Below, piece by piece: positions 5,754-11,820 of a stretch of DNA of 11,820 nt. Each line of letters opens with the position of its first letter. Position 1 is the first letter of the stretch. Below the pieces are notes generated by a model. It ran no database searches. It was not told the DNA's origin and worked only from the letters and a program-made list of their open reading frames with translations. This DNA comes from Thermodesulfobacteriota bacterium (GTDB lineage Bacteria > Desulfobacterota_D > UBA1144 > Nemesobacterales > UBA2774). The position numbers were made by a program, and so were the translations under genes. The stretch spans positions 1 to 11,820 of the forward strand of contig DAOKYU010000023.1 in NCBI GenBank assembly GCA_035325995.1, given 5' to 3'.

Positions 5754-6212
5754 ATGCCGCAGGAAGATACCAGGGTTTTTTACGAGGACCTCGAAGAGGG
5801 CGCCGAGCACAAGAGCACCGGGAGGACGATAACCGAAACTGACGTCGTCAGCTTCGCCGGGCTTTCCGGGGACTTTAACAACATGCACATAGACGAGGAG
5901 TTCGCCAGGAACACCGTGTTCAAGGGCAGGGTGGCGCACGGCCTCTGCGTCCTTTCGGTGGCGTCCGGGCTCTGGTTCACCATGCCGCGCCTCGCGACGA
6001 TAGCCTTCATGGGGCTCGAGGACTGGAGATTCTCGGGCGCCGTCAAGTTCGGAGACACTATTCATATCACCAGAAAGCTCGTGGAAAAGAGGGAGCACAA
6101 GCGTCCGAACATGGGCTTTTTAATCTTCGAGGTAAACGTCCACAACCAGTCGGGCGAGATAGTCCAGAAGGGTAAATGGGTCATACTGGTACAGAGAAAA
6201 GAATCTGCATAA
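5754..6212 (+). CDS. MaoC-like enoyl-CoA hydratase
   Basis: This 152-residue single hot-dog-fold protein is of the (R)-specific hydratase/MaoC type, which adds water to trans-2-enoyl-CoA to give 3-hydroxyacyl-CoA. The hydratase motif is FAGLSGDFNNMHIDEEFA, with the catalytic pair Asp40 and His45; the usual NP is NM. The following VAHGLCVLSVASGLW is also typical. I chose the ATG at 5754, preceded by AGGAGA at about 7 nt, over an in-frame GTG at 5697 whose extra 19 residues look unlike the family. Its place after the thiolase-like/DUF35 pair parallels steroid side-chain operons, where a MaoC hydratase supplies the hydroxyacyl-CoA that the aldolase cleaves. The 127-bp gap holds a G-rich tract, so its dose may differ from the first two genes. 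Confidence 0.92.
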   Translation: MPQEDTRVFYEDLEEGAEHKSTGRTITETDVVSFAGLSGDFNNMHIDEEFARNTVFKGRVAHGLCVLSVASGLWFTMPRLATIAFMGLEDWRFSGAVKFGDTIHITRKLVEKREHKRPNMGFLIFEVNVHNQSGEIVQKGKWVILVQRKESA

Positions 6213-6218
6213 AATTCA

Positions 6219-6273
6219 GGCGGGAACCACCGGTTTCCGCCCTCTACCGGGCGGCACGGGCCCCGTGCCGCCC
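6219..6273 (+). terminator. Tandem strong hairpins after the MaoC gene
   Basis: The first hairpin is GGCGGGAACC (6219-6228) with GGTTTCCGCC (6232-6241), one G-U pair. The second is GGGCGGCACGG (6249-6259) with CCGTGCCGCCC (6263-6273). Neither has a T-run, so this may be a 3'-end stabiliser or a non-classical terminator closing the operon. Confidence 0.45.
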
Positions 6274-6358
6274 GCACTAACTCACATCCATAATTCACAA
6301 TTTATTTCTTAAGTACGTCTCATTTATTAAATTTTCAGCCAAATTCTAAAAAAGAGTC

Positions 6359-6387
6359 TTGACATTGGTTCGCCAAGTGTGATAAAA
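6359..6387 (+). promoter_or_regulatory. Promoter of the AmiS/UreI-type gene
   Basis: A perfect TTGACA (6359-6364) is followed after 16 bp by GATAAA (6381-6386; ATAAAA at 17 bp is equivalent). An A-tract, CCAAATTCTAAAAAAG, lies just upstream (from 6339). The leader of about 80 nt holds GTGG-AAAT-CCAC (6422-6433). The layout closely matches the promoter at 9349-9376. Confidence 0.65.
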
Positions 6388-6472
6388 ACCATCCATATGG
6401 TTGGTATAGCCTTTGTGGAAGGTGGAAATCCACGTATATCACACAAATAACTTATAGGAGGTATGGAGAGAC

Positions 6473-7024
6473 ATGGCAATAGACCTATTGCTTGGGTACG
6501 TTTTGTTACTCGTTGGATTTGTGTTTTTCTGTAACGGTATGACCGTGCTCGGAAAGACCGGGGCCAAAGAGGTTGGAGTACTGAATCTCGGCGTGGCCAT
6601 ATTGATTCTCGTGGCAGCTTGGCATCTGCACGGCCTGGAGCAAACCGCCGCAACAGCTTTAATATCGGTATTCGCTCTTATCTATCTCATGGTTGCCGGT
6701 ATTTTTATCCATGGATACGATGCTAAGGGTTTAGGGTGGTTCTGTCTTTTCGCGACCGTAGTCTTCATCTGGTACGGTCTCCACTTCATGAACCTCGATG
6801 CGGTTATCCCCGGGTTTAAATACTATGCCTACTTTGCCTGGGCATGGGCGCTTCTAACCCTTCTCTGCTGGCTCGTGTTCTCGCTCGGAAAGGCATTGGC
6901 TCCGGCGGTTGCATGGCTCTTCGTTATAGAGTCCATCGTAACGCTGCTCATCCCCGGAATGCTGATCCTTACCGGGAAATGGACGCCGGTTGCCGCGTGG
7001 GTTGCATCGCAGACCCCGCAGTAA
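6473..7024 (+). CDS. AmiS/UreI-family membrane channel
   Basis: This 183-residue inner-membrane protein has six predicted helices, at about residues 5-24, 33-52, 58-78, 87-106, 117-137 and 144-166. The family is recognised from the first helix pattern GYVLLLVGFVFFCNGMTVLGK, FAWAWALLTLLCW in helix 5, and the end GKALAPAVAWLFVIESIVTLLIPGMLILTGKW, which parallels H. pylori UreI (PWLAIIEGILTAWIPAWLL) with the conserved Glu (here 153). Known members pass small neutral molecules such as urea or short amides, UreI being proton-gated. No amidase or urease is nearby. Because its promoter resembles that of the decarboxylase-family genes, it may move a small solute of the same pathway; that is inference. 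AGGAGG lies upstream at 6456-6461, and a clear terminator follows the stop. Confidence 0.85.
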   Translation: MAIDLLLGYVLLLVGFVFFCNGMTVLGKTGAKEVGVLNLGVAILILVAAWHLHGLEQTAATALISVFALIYLMVAGIFIHGYDAKGLGWFCLFATVVFIWYGLHFMNLDAVIPGFKYYAYFAWAWALLTLLCWLVFSLGKALAPAVAWLFVIESIVTLLIPGMLILTGKWTPVAAWVASQTPQ

Positions 7025-7065
7025 ATTTTGGCTGAAAGCAGGCAAAATCAAAATTAAAACATCGG

Positions 7066-7098
7066 GAGCCCTTTCGAATACCGGGAGGGCTCTTTTTT
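7066..7098 (+). terminator. Intrinsic terminator after the AmiS/UreI-type gene
   Basis: GAGCCCT (7066-7072) pairs with AGGGCTC (7086-7092) and six T follow. It is 42 nt after the stop codon and makes the channel gene a single-gene transcript. Confidence 0.85.
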
Positions 7099-7125
7099 AT
7101 TTTTGCCCCCCGTCCCACATTTTAC

Positions 7126-7154
7126 TTGCCTTTAGTTGCTAAAATTTTTAAAAT
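7126..7154 (+). promoter_or_regulatory. Promoter of the second thiolase gene
   Basis: TTGCCT (7126-7131), 17-bp spacer, TAAAAT (7149-7154). It lies just after the preceding terminator and about 30 nt before the start codon, which has AGGAGG at 7172-7177. Confidence 0.55.
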
Positions 7155-7184
7155 ACCGGTAAGCTTTTCCTAGGAGGTTTCATA

Positions 7185-8336
7185 ATGAGAGACGTATACA
7201 TATTGGGCGTCGGAACCACCGCTTGCGGCAGGTTTCCGGAAAAGGCGGCTCACGTGCTCGGCCGCGAGGCGGCGTGGGCGGCCATAAAAGACGCCGGCAT
7301 TCATCCGAGAAAGATAGAGATAGCCTTCTGCGGCCATGTCTATCAGGGCATGGGCGTCGGGCAGAGAACACTCAAGGAAATAGGGCTCGTCGGGCAGCCC
7401 ACCATAAACGTCGAAGGCGCCTGCGGCAGCGGCACGCTTTCGTTCTGGGAGGCCTGGAGGACTATAGCATACGGTCAGTACGACATAGCCCTCGCCCTCG
7501 GGGTCGAAAACCTTAGCCGCGTTATGTCGGGCGGCCCGCTCCCCCTTGAAGAAGACGATATCGAAGTCGCGCTCGGTATGGGCATGCCTGGACTCTACGC
7601 CATCAGGGCCAAGAGATACATGGAAGAATACGGCGTTACGGCCGAGCAGTTGGCCAAGGTTGTGGTAAAGAGTCGTAAGCATGCGGCTATGAACCCCGTG
7701 GCCCAGTACAGAAAAGATATAACAATAGAAGAAGTTCTTAATTCGCCAATGATAGCGGACCCGCTCACGAGGAATATGTGCTGTCCGGTGGGCGACGCGT
7801 CGGCCGCGGCGGTCCTTTGCTCCGGTGACCTCGTAAAGAAGCTCGCCGTAAAGGAGCCGATAAAGGTTCTCGGCTGCGTGGCGCAGTCCGGCAAGTACTC
7901 GAGCCCGAAAGGCCTCACCTGTGACCCCTCGGAAAACGTTACACGAACCTCGAACCTCGCCTACGAAATGGCAGGGCTCGGCCCCGAGGATATGGACGTC
8001 GCCGAGATACACGACGCCTTCTCGATAGCCGAGATGATAGTCTACGAGGCACTCGGTTTCTGCGGAAAAGGGGAGGGCGCAAAGCTCGTAGAGGATGGAA
8101 GCACCTGGATAAACTCGGGCGGCGTCGCGGTTAACCCCGGCGGCGGCCTCCTTTCGAGGGGCCATCCCGTAGGGGCGACGGGCCTCCTTCAGACGGCCGA
8201 GATAGTATGGCAGCTCCGGGGCGAAGCGGGCGCGCGTCAGCAGAAGGACGCCAAGGTCGGCATCATCGAAACCATGGGCGGCGCCCAGCCCGCCATGGAC
8301 GGCATAACCTGCGTCGTGAGCGTACTGGGCAAGTAG
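7185..8336 (+). CDS. SCP-x type acetyl-CoA C-acyltransferase (thiolase) with intact active-site Cys
   Basis: This 383-residue cytosolic thiolase of the SCP-x/lipid-transfer group cleaves 3-ketoacyl-CoA with CoA or runs the reverse condensation. The reactive Cys80 sits in NVEGACGSG. Other family motifs are EIHDAFS (275-280), NPGGGLLSRGHPVGATG with His327, and the C-terminal ETMGG (362-366), where classical thiolases carry CxG. It is thus a catalytic-type paralog of the Cys-less protein at 3970-5181; both share GVGxT starts, AKRYMxEYG/AQRYLHDFG and KHAAxN segments. It has its own promoter and no DUF35 gene beside it, so it may use a distant partner, share the one at 5204-5626, or act alone. The substrate is not readable; branched or bulky acyl groups are common for this group. 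Confidence 0.9.
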   Translation: MRDVYILGVGTTACGRFPEKAAHVLGREAAWAAIKDAGIHPRKIEIAFCGHVYQGMGVGQRTLKEIGLVGQPTINVEGACGSGTLSFWEAWRTIAYGQYDIALALGVENLSRVMSGGPLPLEEDDIEVALGMGMPGLYAIRAKRYMEEYGVTAEQLAKVVVKSRKHAAMNPVAQYRKDITIEEVLNSPMIADPLTRNMCCPVGDASAAAVLCSGDLVKKLAVKEPIKVLGCVAQSGKYSSPKGLTCDPSENVTRTSNLAYEMAGLGPEDMDVAEIHDAFSIAEMIVYEALGFCGKGEGAKLVEDGSTWINSGGVAVNPGGGLLSRGHPVGATGLLQTAEIVWQLRGEAGARQQKDAKVGIIETMGGAQPAMDGITCVVSVLGK

Positions 8337-8358
8337 GGTGGGGCCGGTTGCCGCATCT

Positions 8359-8398
8359 GTCATTGCGAGGGAGCGTATTTCGCAACCGCGGCAATCTC
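8359..8398. repeat. Dispersed repeat, ATTGC...GCAAT type, second copy
   Basis: GTCATTGCGAGGGAGCG at the left and CCGCGGCAATCTC at the right match the element at 55-87 at both ends, while the middle differs. It lies between the second thiolase gene and the sirtuin gene, in non-coding DNA. Confidence 0.6.
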
Positions 8399-8470
8399 AA
8401 GGGTGGGGCGTTTCCGGCTGCAGTAAAAAATTGTCATTATAATTAATTTTGAGAAAACCAGGTTATGAGA

Positions 8471-8501
8471 AAAGGGGGTGATTCGTCGCCCCCTTTTTTT
8501 T
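8471..8501 (+). terminator. Intrinsic terminator abutting the sirtuin start
   Basis: GGGGGTG and CGCCCCC form a 7-bp stem (one T-G pair) with loop ATTCGT; flanking AAA and TTT can extend it. A run of eight T follows and ends 6 nt before the sirtuin ATG. It may terminate thiolase transcripts or attenuate the sirtuin gene, since a TATAAT lies upstream at 8438-8443. Confidence 0.8.
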
Positions 8502-8506
8502 AAAAT

Positions 8507-9280
8507 ATGAGCGATTTAATAAATACAGCAAAGGCGCTGGCTGATCTCATACTCTCCTCGGAAAATGCCGCCGCCCTCACGGGGGCCGGCATAAGCACCG
8601 AGTCCGGAATACCTGACTACCGCTCCCCCGGGACGGGTCTCTGGGAGAAGATGGACCAGTCCGTCGTATCCCTGGAGGGCTTTAAGCGAAACCCCTCCAA
8701 ATATTACGAATATGCCATGGGGCTTCACCCAATAAGACAGGCTGCGAGGCCGAACCCGGCCCATATGCTGCTCGCCGCGCTCGAGAGGGAAGGGCGGCTC
8801 AGGGGCGTAATCACCCAGAACGTAGACGGCCTCCACCAGGACGCCGGCTCGGGCGAGGTGCACGAGCTCCACGGCTCCCTCCGCCAGGTCGTCTGCCTTT
8901 CCTGCTCCTCCCTTCATTCCATGGACGAGGCCATGGAGAAGGTCGTTTCCGGGGAAAACCCCCCTCTTTGCCCCGGATGCGGGGGCGTTTTAAAGCCGAA
9001 CGCCGTATTTTTCGGCGAAATGCTCCCCACCGTCCCCTGGCAAAGGTCCCTGGAGCTCGCCCGTAAGGCCGACCTCTTCGTAGCCATAGGCTCTTCGCTC
9101 CAGGTCTCCCCGGCCAACACCCTCCCCGACATAGCCCTTCAGGCGGGCGCCCGTCTCGTAATCCTCAACCTCATGCCCACCCCCTTCGATACGGACGCCG
9201 AGCTCGTCATACGGGAGAAAATAGGCGAATTCGCCTCCGCTGTAACCTCCATTCTCGATTCAGAAACCCCCGGATCCTGA
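8507..9280 (+). CDS. cobB: Sirtuin NAD-dependent protein deacylase
   Basis: This 257-residue cytoplasmic Sir2-family enzyme removes acyl groups from protein lysines using NAD. Motifs in order are LTGAGISTESGIPDYRSPGTGLW (residues 24-46, NAD site), TQNVDGLH (103-110), catalytic His122 in HELHGS, zinc cysteines C130-x2-C133 and C155-x2-C158, GSSLQVSPAN (195-204) and NLMPTPFD. It lacks the YxxR pair of desuccinylases in the expected helix, so deacetylase or short-chain deacylase activity is likely. Bacterial CobB reactivates acyl-CoA synthetases, which would suit the CoA chemistry around it, but this link is inferred. The start is odd: a TAA lies in frame at 8501, no Shine-Dalgarno is present, and a terminator T-run immediately precedes the ATG. 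No alternative start exists before the NAD motif. Confidence 0.95.
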   Translation: MSDLINTAKALADLILSSENAAALTGAGISTESGIPDYRSPGTGLWEKMDQSVVSLEGFKRNPSKYYEYAMGLHPIRQAARPNPAHMLLAALEREGRLRGVITQNVDGLHQDAGSGEVHELHGSLRQVVCLSCSSLHSMDEAMEKVVSGENPPLCPGCGGVLKPNAVFFGEMLPTVPWQRSLELARKADLFVAIGSSLQVSPANTLPDIALQAGARLVILNLMPTPFDTDAELVIREKIGEFASAVTSILDSETPGS

Positions 9281-9348
9281 CTTTATTTTAATTTTGGTGG
9301 AATTAAGCCCGTAACTTAAGTTTTTTTCCAATTCTTAAAAAAAACCTC

Positions 9349-9378
9349 TTGACACAGCTATGCCATTTTTGATATAAG
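9349..9378 (+). promoter_or_regulatory. Promoter of the decarboxylase-family gene pair
   Basis: A perfect TTGACA (9349-9354), then GATATA after 16 bp (9371-9376; TATAAG at 18 bp is the alternative). Upstream, CCAATTCTTAAAAAAAACC (from 9328) is an A-tract much like the one before the AmiS/UreI-type gene. The roughly 95-nt leader contains the perfect hairpin CGTAG-TTTT-CTACG (9401-9414). Confidence 0.7.
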
Positions 9379-9476
9379 TACAAGAGATGGGGCTTTGATT
9401 CGTAGTTTTCTACGTTTCTCCTCTAAAGGTTGGTAACAATCCGGTTCTTAAAAATCTATATAAGGAGGTTTGTAAT

Positions 9477-10448
9477 ATGCCAAGTCATCTTAATGTCCCA
9501 ACGAAGTATTGGGAGCTCACTAAGGAGGTTCCACCGCCTCCAATAGAGAGAGACATAAAGTCGTGGATCATAGCGAACCCTTCGGACCCGCTGTGGGACA
9601 TCGATGTTCTCCCTCTGACTTACACGGATAGCCGTTGGTCTGCCTTTGTCGTAAGGGTAGATGCGGCTACCAGGCAGCGTCTTTGCCCGAATCCGCCTCT
9701 CACGGTCTGGGACGGAGAGAACGCAGATTTGGTCGAGTTCTGGTACGTTGACCACAAGCACACCATGCTTGGGCCATACCTCGAGTTCGGTGTAACGATT
9801 TCGGCCACCTACAAGGACCCGAAAGGTAACGTATGGAAAGCCGGTTACTATCCGTACATGTACCTCACCGGCGACGCTCCGGTTGACGCCGGCCGTGTGC
9901 TCGGTTTCCCGAAGAAGATGTCCTACATCAGGTGCTCCGTTCATGGCGGGGATAAAGAGACGGACTTCTTCGGTTTTGCAATGTCCCGTAACGGCTATCT
10001 CATGCATAGCGCTACGGGTAAGTTCGATGACAAGCAGGTAACGCCTCCGTTCTTCTATGGGAAGGTAGACTGGGGTAAATTCAACATGAAAGTTATCACC
10101 AGGCCGGATGTTTCCAGCTCCGAATGGCAGCTCACCTATCTGCCGTCGGAACTGCCGCCCGCATTCAACATCAAGGGGCACCGCTTCCAGATTAAGCCGG
10201 AGCACACCCGCACGGCTTCTGGCGACGCCATCAACTGGTTTATGCAGGCAACACCGTTTGACAACATGGGCGCGGAACTCAAGATCCAGGAAGTCACGGG
10301 TCTTATTTCCTTCGTATTCGACCTTATCATTCCGCCGGCCAATGTTCTCTGGACCGAGACCTACGAGCGTCCCGCCAGCTACAGGGGCTACGCAACTCCG
10401 TACAAGTACGGTCTGCGTCAGCAGTTCCCGATCAGCCAGGGCTCGTAA
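9477..10448 (+). CDS. Acetoacetate decarboxylase-family protein, first of a tandem pair
   Basis: This 323-residue soluble protein belongs to the acetoacetate decarboxylase (ADC) superfamily. ADC uses a Schiff-base Lys beside a second Lys; in Clostridium they lie in AYPKKLGYPK. Here the match is GFPKKMSY (Lys146, Lys147), with the preceding Glu103 in LGPYLEFGVT corresponding to the ADC active-site Glu of YTESG, and Arg60 in AFVVRVD matching VYRTD. Schiff-base chemistry on a beta-keto acid is therefore possible. It is about 80 residues longer than clostridial ADC, mostly in an N-terminal extension (1-45) and the C-terminal part, so the substrate may differ; other large ADC-like proteins are not simple acetoacetate decarboxylases. 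AAGGAGG lies 8 nt before the ATG. The near-ideal signals suggest high expression. Confidence 0.88.
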   Translation: MPSHLNVPTKYWELTKEVPPPPIERDIKSWIIANPSDPLWDIDVLPLTYTDSRWSAFVVRVDAATRQRLCPNPPLTVWDGENADLVEFWYVDHKHTMLGPYLEFGVTISATYKDPKGNVWKAGYYPYMYLTGDAPVDAGRVLGFPKKMSYIRCSVHGGDKETDFFGFAMSRNGYLMHSATGKFDDKQVTPPFFYGKVDWGKFNMKVITRPDVSSSEWQLTYLPSELPPAFNIKGHRFQIKPEHTRTASGDAINWFMQATPFDNMGAELKIQEVTGLISFVFDLIIPPANVLWTETYERPASYRGYATPYKYGLRQQFPISQGS

Positions 10449-10523
10449 GCCAGGCCTTTGTTAGTAAAGCGGTAGGAAGTAGAAGTATAAATTTTAAGAA
10501 GAAAATCATAGGAGGTAGTTACA

Positions 10524-11495
10524 ATGGGTTTACAGGCAAATGAATATAGCTACCCGTGGTTGGCGGAAGGTGAAGTTCCGCCGTTACCACTTGACAGGGA
10601 CAGGATACACATCATCAGCCAGGGCGTAGCGGACCCTGTTTTCGACTATGACATCATCCCGCTCACCTACACGGAAAGCCGCTGGATGGCCTATGTTATC
10701 CGCGCTGACCTGAAGGACATGAAGGCAGTAACCCCCGAGCCGATCCAGGTTCAGGACGACGTTATCGAATTCTGGTACGTTATCCACAGGAACACCATGC
10801 TTGGGCCATACATGGAAATGGGCGTAACGTTCTCGGCAAGCGTAGACTCCGGCGACGGACAGATCTACAAGGCCGGGTACTACCCCTACATGTATCTTTC
10901 CAACGACTCCCCGATCTTCGCTGGTAAGGAGCCGTTCGGATTCCCGAAGAAAGCCGCTTACATCGCCGCTTTCGAGCACGGAACCAACAACAACTACTTC
11001 AACATGCTCATGGAGCGTCGTGGATACATCCTCCACACCGCCAACGGCCGCTATTCCGACAAGCCTCTTTCCGTAAGACCTACGTTCTACGGCAAGACCG
11101 ACTGGGGCCGCATGAACTATCGTATCACGACCAGGCCGGACATAACGAACAGCATTCACGAAGTTACGTACCTTCCGTCCGAGCTGCCGCCGGGATTCGG
11201 AACGGGACACCGCTTCCAGCTGAACCCGCAGAGCATCCGCACAGCGACCGGCGCTGACATCCGCTCCTGGTACATGTCCGGAACCCCGTTTGACTTCATG
11301 GGCGGACAGATACCGGCTACGGAAGTAGTTGGTCTCATCAGCTTCACCTTCAACCTCATCATCCCGCCGGCCAAGACCATCTGGACGAAGACGGTTGAAA
11401 GGGGCGAGGCGGACTTTGGCTCGATCCTGTACTCGACTCCGTTCAAGTACACGATGCGCCATCGCTTCCTCCTTCCGCAGTACTCCCAGGGCTAA
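10524..11495 (+). CDS. Acetoacetate decarboxylase-family protein, second of a tandem pair
   Basis: This 323-residue paralog of the preceding gene shares long blocks with it: PLTYT-[DE]-SRW, EFWYV, TMLGPY, KAGYYPYMYL, GFPKK, TYLPSELPP, GHRFQ, TPFD and LIIPPA. The catalytic pair is Lys142-Lys143 in FGFPKKAAY, with Glu98 in MLGPYMEMG and Arg60. All ADC key residues seen in the first copy are kept, so neither copy looks decayed. Both may form a hetero-oligomer (ADC is oligomeric) or handle related substrates. A 75-bp gap with AGGAGG 8 nt before the ATG and no terminator joins it to the first copy. A strong terminator follows, so the operon is these two genes only. Confidence 0.88.
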   Translation: MGLQANEYSYPWLAEGEVPPLPLDRDRIHIISQGVADPVFDYDIIPLTYTESRWMAYVIRADLKDMKAVTPEPIQVQDDVIEFWYVIHRNTMLGPYMEMGVTFSASVDSGDGQIYKAGYYPYMYLSNDSPIFAGKEPFGFPKKAAYIAAFEHGTNNNYFNMLMERRGYILHTANGRYSDKPLSVRPTFYGKTDWGRMNYRITTRPDITNSIHEVTYLPSELPPGFGTGHRFQLNPQSIRTATGADIRSWYMSGTPFDFMGGQIPATEVVGLISFTFNLIIPPAKTIWTKTVERGEADFGSILYSTPFKYTMRHRFLLPQYSQG

Positions 11496-11537
11496 TCACC
11501 CGAAGAGTCACTGTCCGGAAGCAATCAGGACAATCAC

Positions 11538-11575
11538 AGCGGGGCTCCCTCGGAAGAGGGAGTCCCGCTTTTTTT
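11538..11575 (+). terminator. Intrinsic terminator of the decarboxylase-family pair
   Basis: AGCGGGGCTCCCTC (11538-11551) pairs with GAGGGAGTCCCGCT (11556-11569), 14 pairs with one G-T, loop GGAA, followed by a T-run. It is one of the strongest terminators in the window. Confidence 0.93.
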
Positions 11576-11820
11576 GCCCTTTTCCTGAATCACTCGCCTT
11601 TCAGAAATACATAAAATAAATCAGGGTTCGTTTAAACTAGAAGCAGGTCGGTATCAGACAATAGCCGGAAAGGAAGGGTAGGGCGCACGCAACGCGTGCA
11701 TGAACCCGACGTGGTGGTCTGGCTTTGCCATTAATTTCCCCCTTGGGAAAAGGGTGTACAGACCGGGGACATAGGTTACAGGTGTTCGGAGACATGGGTA
11801 ACAGTTTTTTATAATACTAG
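11576..11820. other. Gene-free right margin with repeat-like words
   Basis: No gene is visible. The region contains the hairpin GCACGC-AAC-GCGTGC (11685-11699), CCCCCTTGGGAAAAGG (11738-11753, similar to 151-166), and two imperfect direct copies of GGRGACATRGGTWACAG (11765-11781 and 11788-11804). The latter could be the end of an insertion element lying outside the window. Confidence 0.45.

Noticed and set aside
7170..8363. 397-codon open frame on the - strand
   Set aside because: It is antisense to the second thiolase gene, which has motifs, promoter and ribosome-binding site. The long frame comes from the GC-biased codon pattern.

Overview
The window reads as bacterial DNA, moderately GC-rich, with AGG Arg and ATA Ile codons common, good Shine-Dalgarno sites, sigma70-type promoters and intrinsic terminators. 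The dispersed palindromic repeats (cores ATTGCGAGGG...GCAATCT and CGTCAT-hairpin) and the gene content would suit a Desulfobacterota-like or related deep-branching Gram-negative lineage. That placement is a guess and no marker gene supports it.

Layout. (1) 1-576: no convincing gene; three short palindromic dispersed repeats. (2) 577-3813: a replication/segregation-like module. A ParA ATPase and an overlapping winged-helix gene run leftward, and an HTH_36-like initiator gene runs rightward. They diverge from a 371-bp intergenic region rich in hairpins, with a recognisable promoter for each direction. (3) 3970-6212: thiolase-like protein, DUF35 protein and MaoC hydratase, a CoA-ester side-chain module. 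(4) 6473-7024: AmiS/UreI-type membrane channel with its own promoter and terminator. (5) 7185-8336: an SCP-x type thiolase that keeps its active-site Cys. (6) 8507-9280: a sirtuin deacylase. (7) 9477-11495: two tandem paralogous acetoacetate-decarboxylase-family genes with a strong promoter and terminator. (8) 11496-11820: terminator and repeat-like sequence, no gene.

The most unusual signal is in region 2. Both DNA-binding genes carry ordered palindrome arrays inside their own coding sequence, in the stretch encoding a low-complexity linker. The rightward gene has four TGACA-N4-TGTCA palindromes at 24/23/24-bp spacing, read in two different reading frames, followed by an AT-rich patch. The leftward gene has nine exact 12-bp units of a TACCGCGGTA palindrome in one array and six (one degenerate) in another. 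Every valine in the recognisable units is encoded GTA, although Val codons elsewhere in the gene vary. Constraint therefore appears to act on the DNA, as expected for binding sites. My inference is that these are an iteron-type origin inside a rep gene and a centromere-like array inside the gene for ParA's DNA-binding partner: a compact plasmid-like or integrated-element replicon whose cis sites are hidden in its trans genes.

The metabolic half suggests degradation of a branched or ketone-forming acyl-CoA. MaoC hydrates an enoyl-CoA; the Cys-less thiolase/DUF35 pair may cleave the product by a retro-aldol reaction, as in the steroid side-chain Ltp2/DUF35 aldolases. The second thiolase and the decarboxylase-family proteins could process keto-acid products. 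The substrate cannot be read from the sequence.
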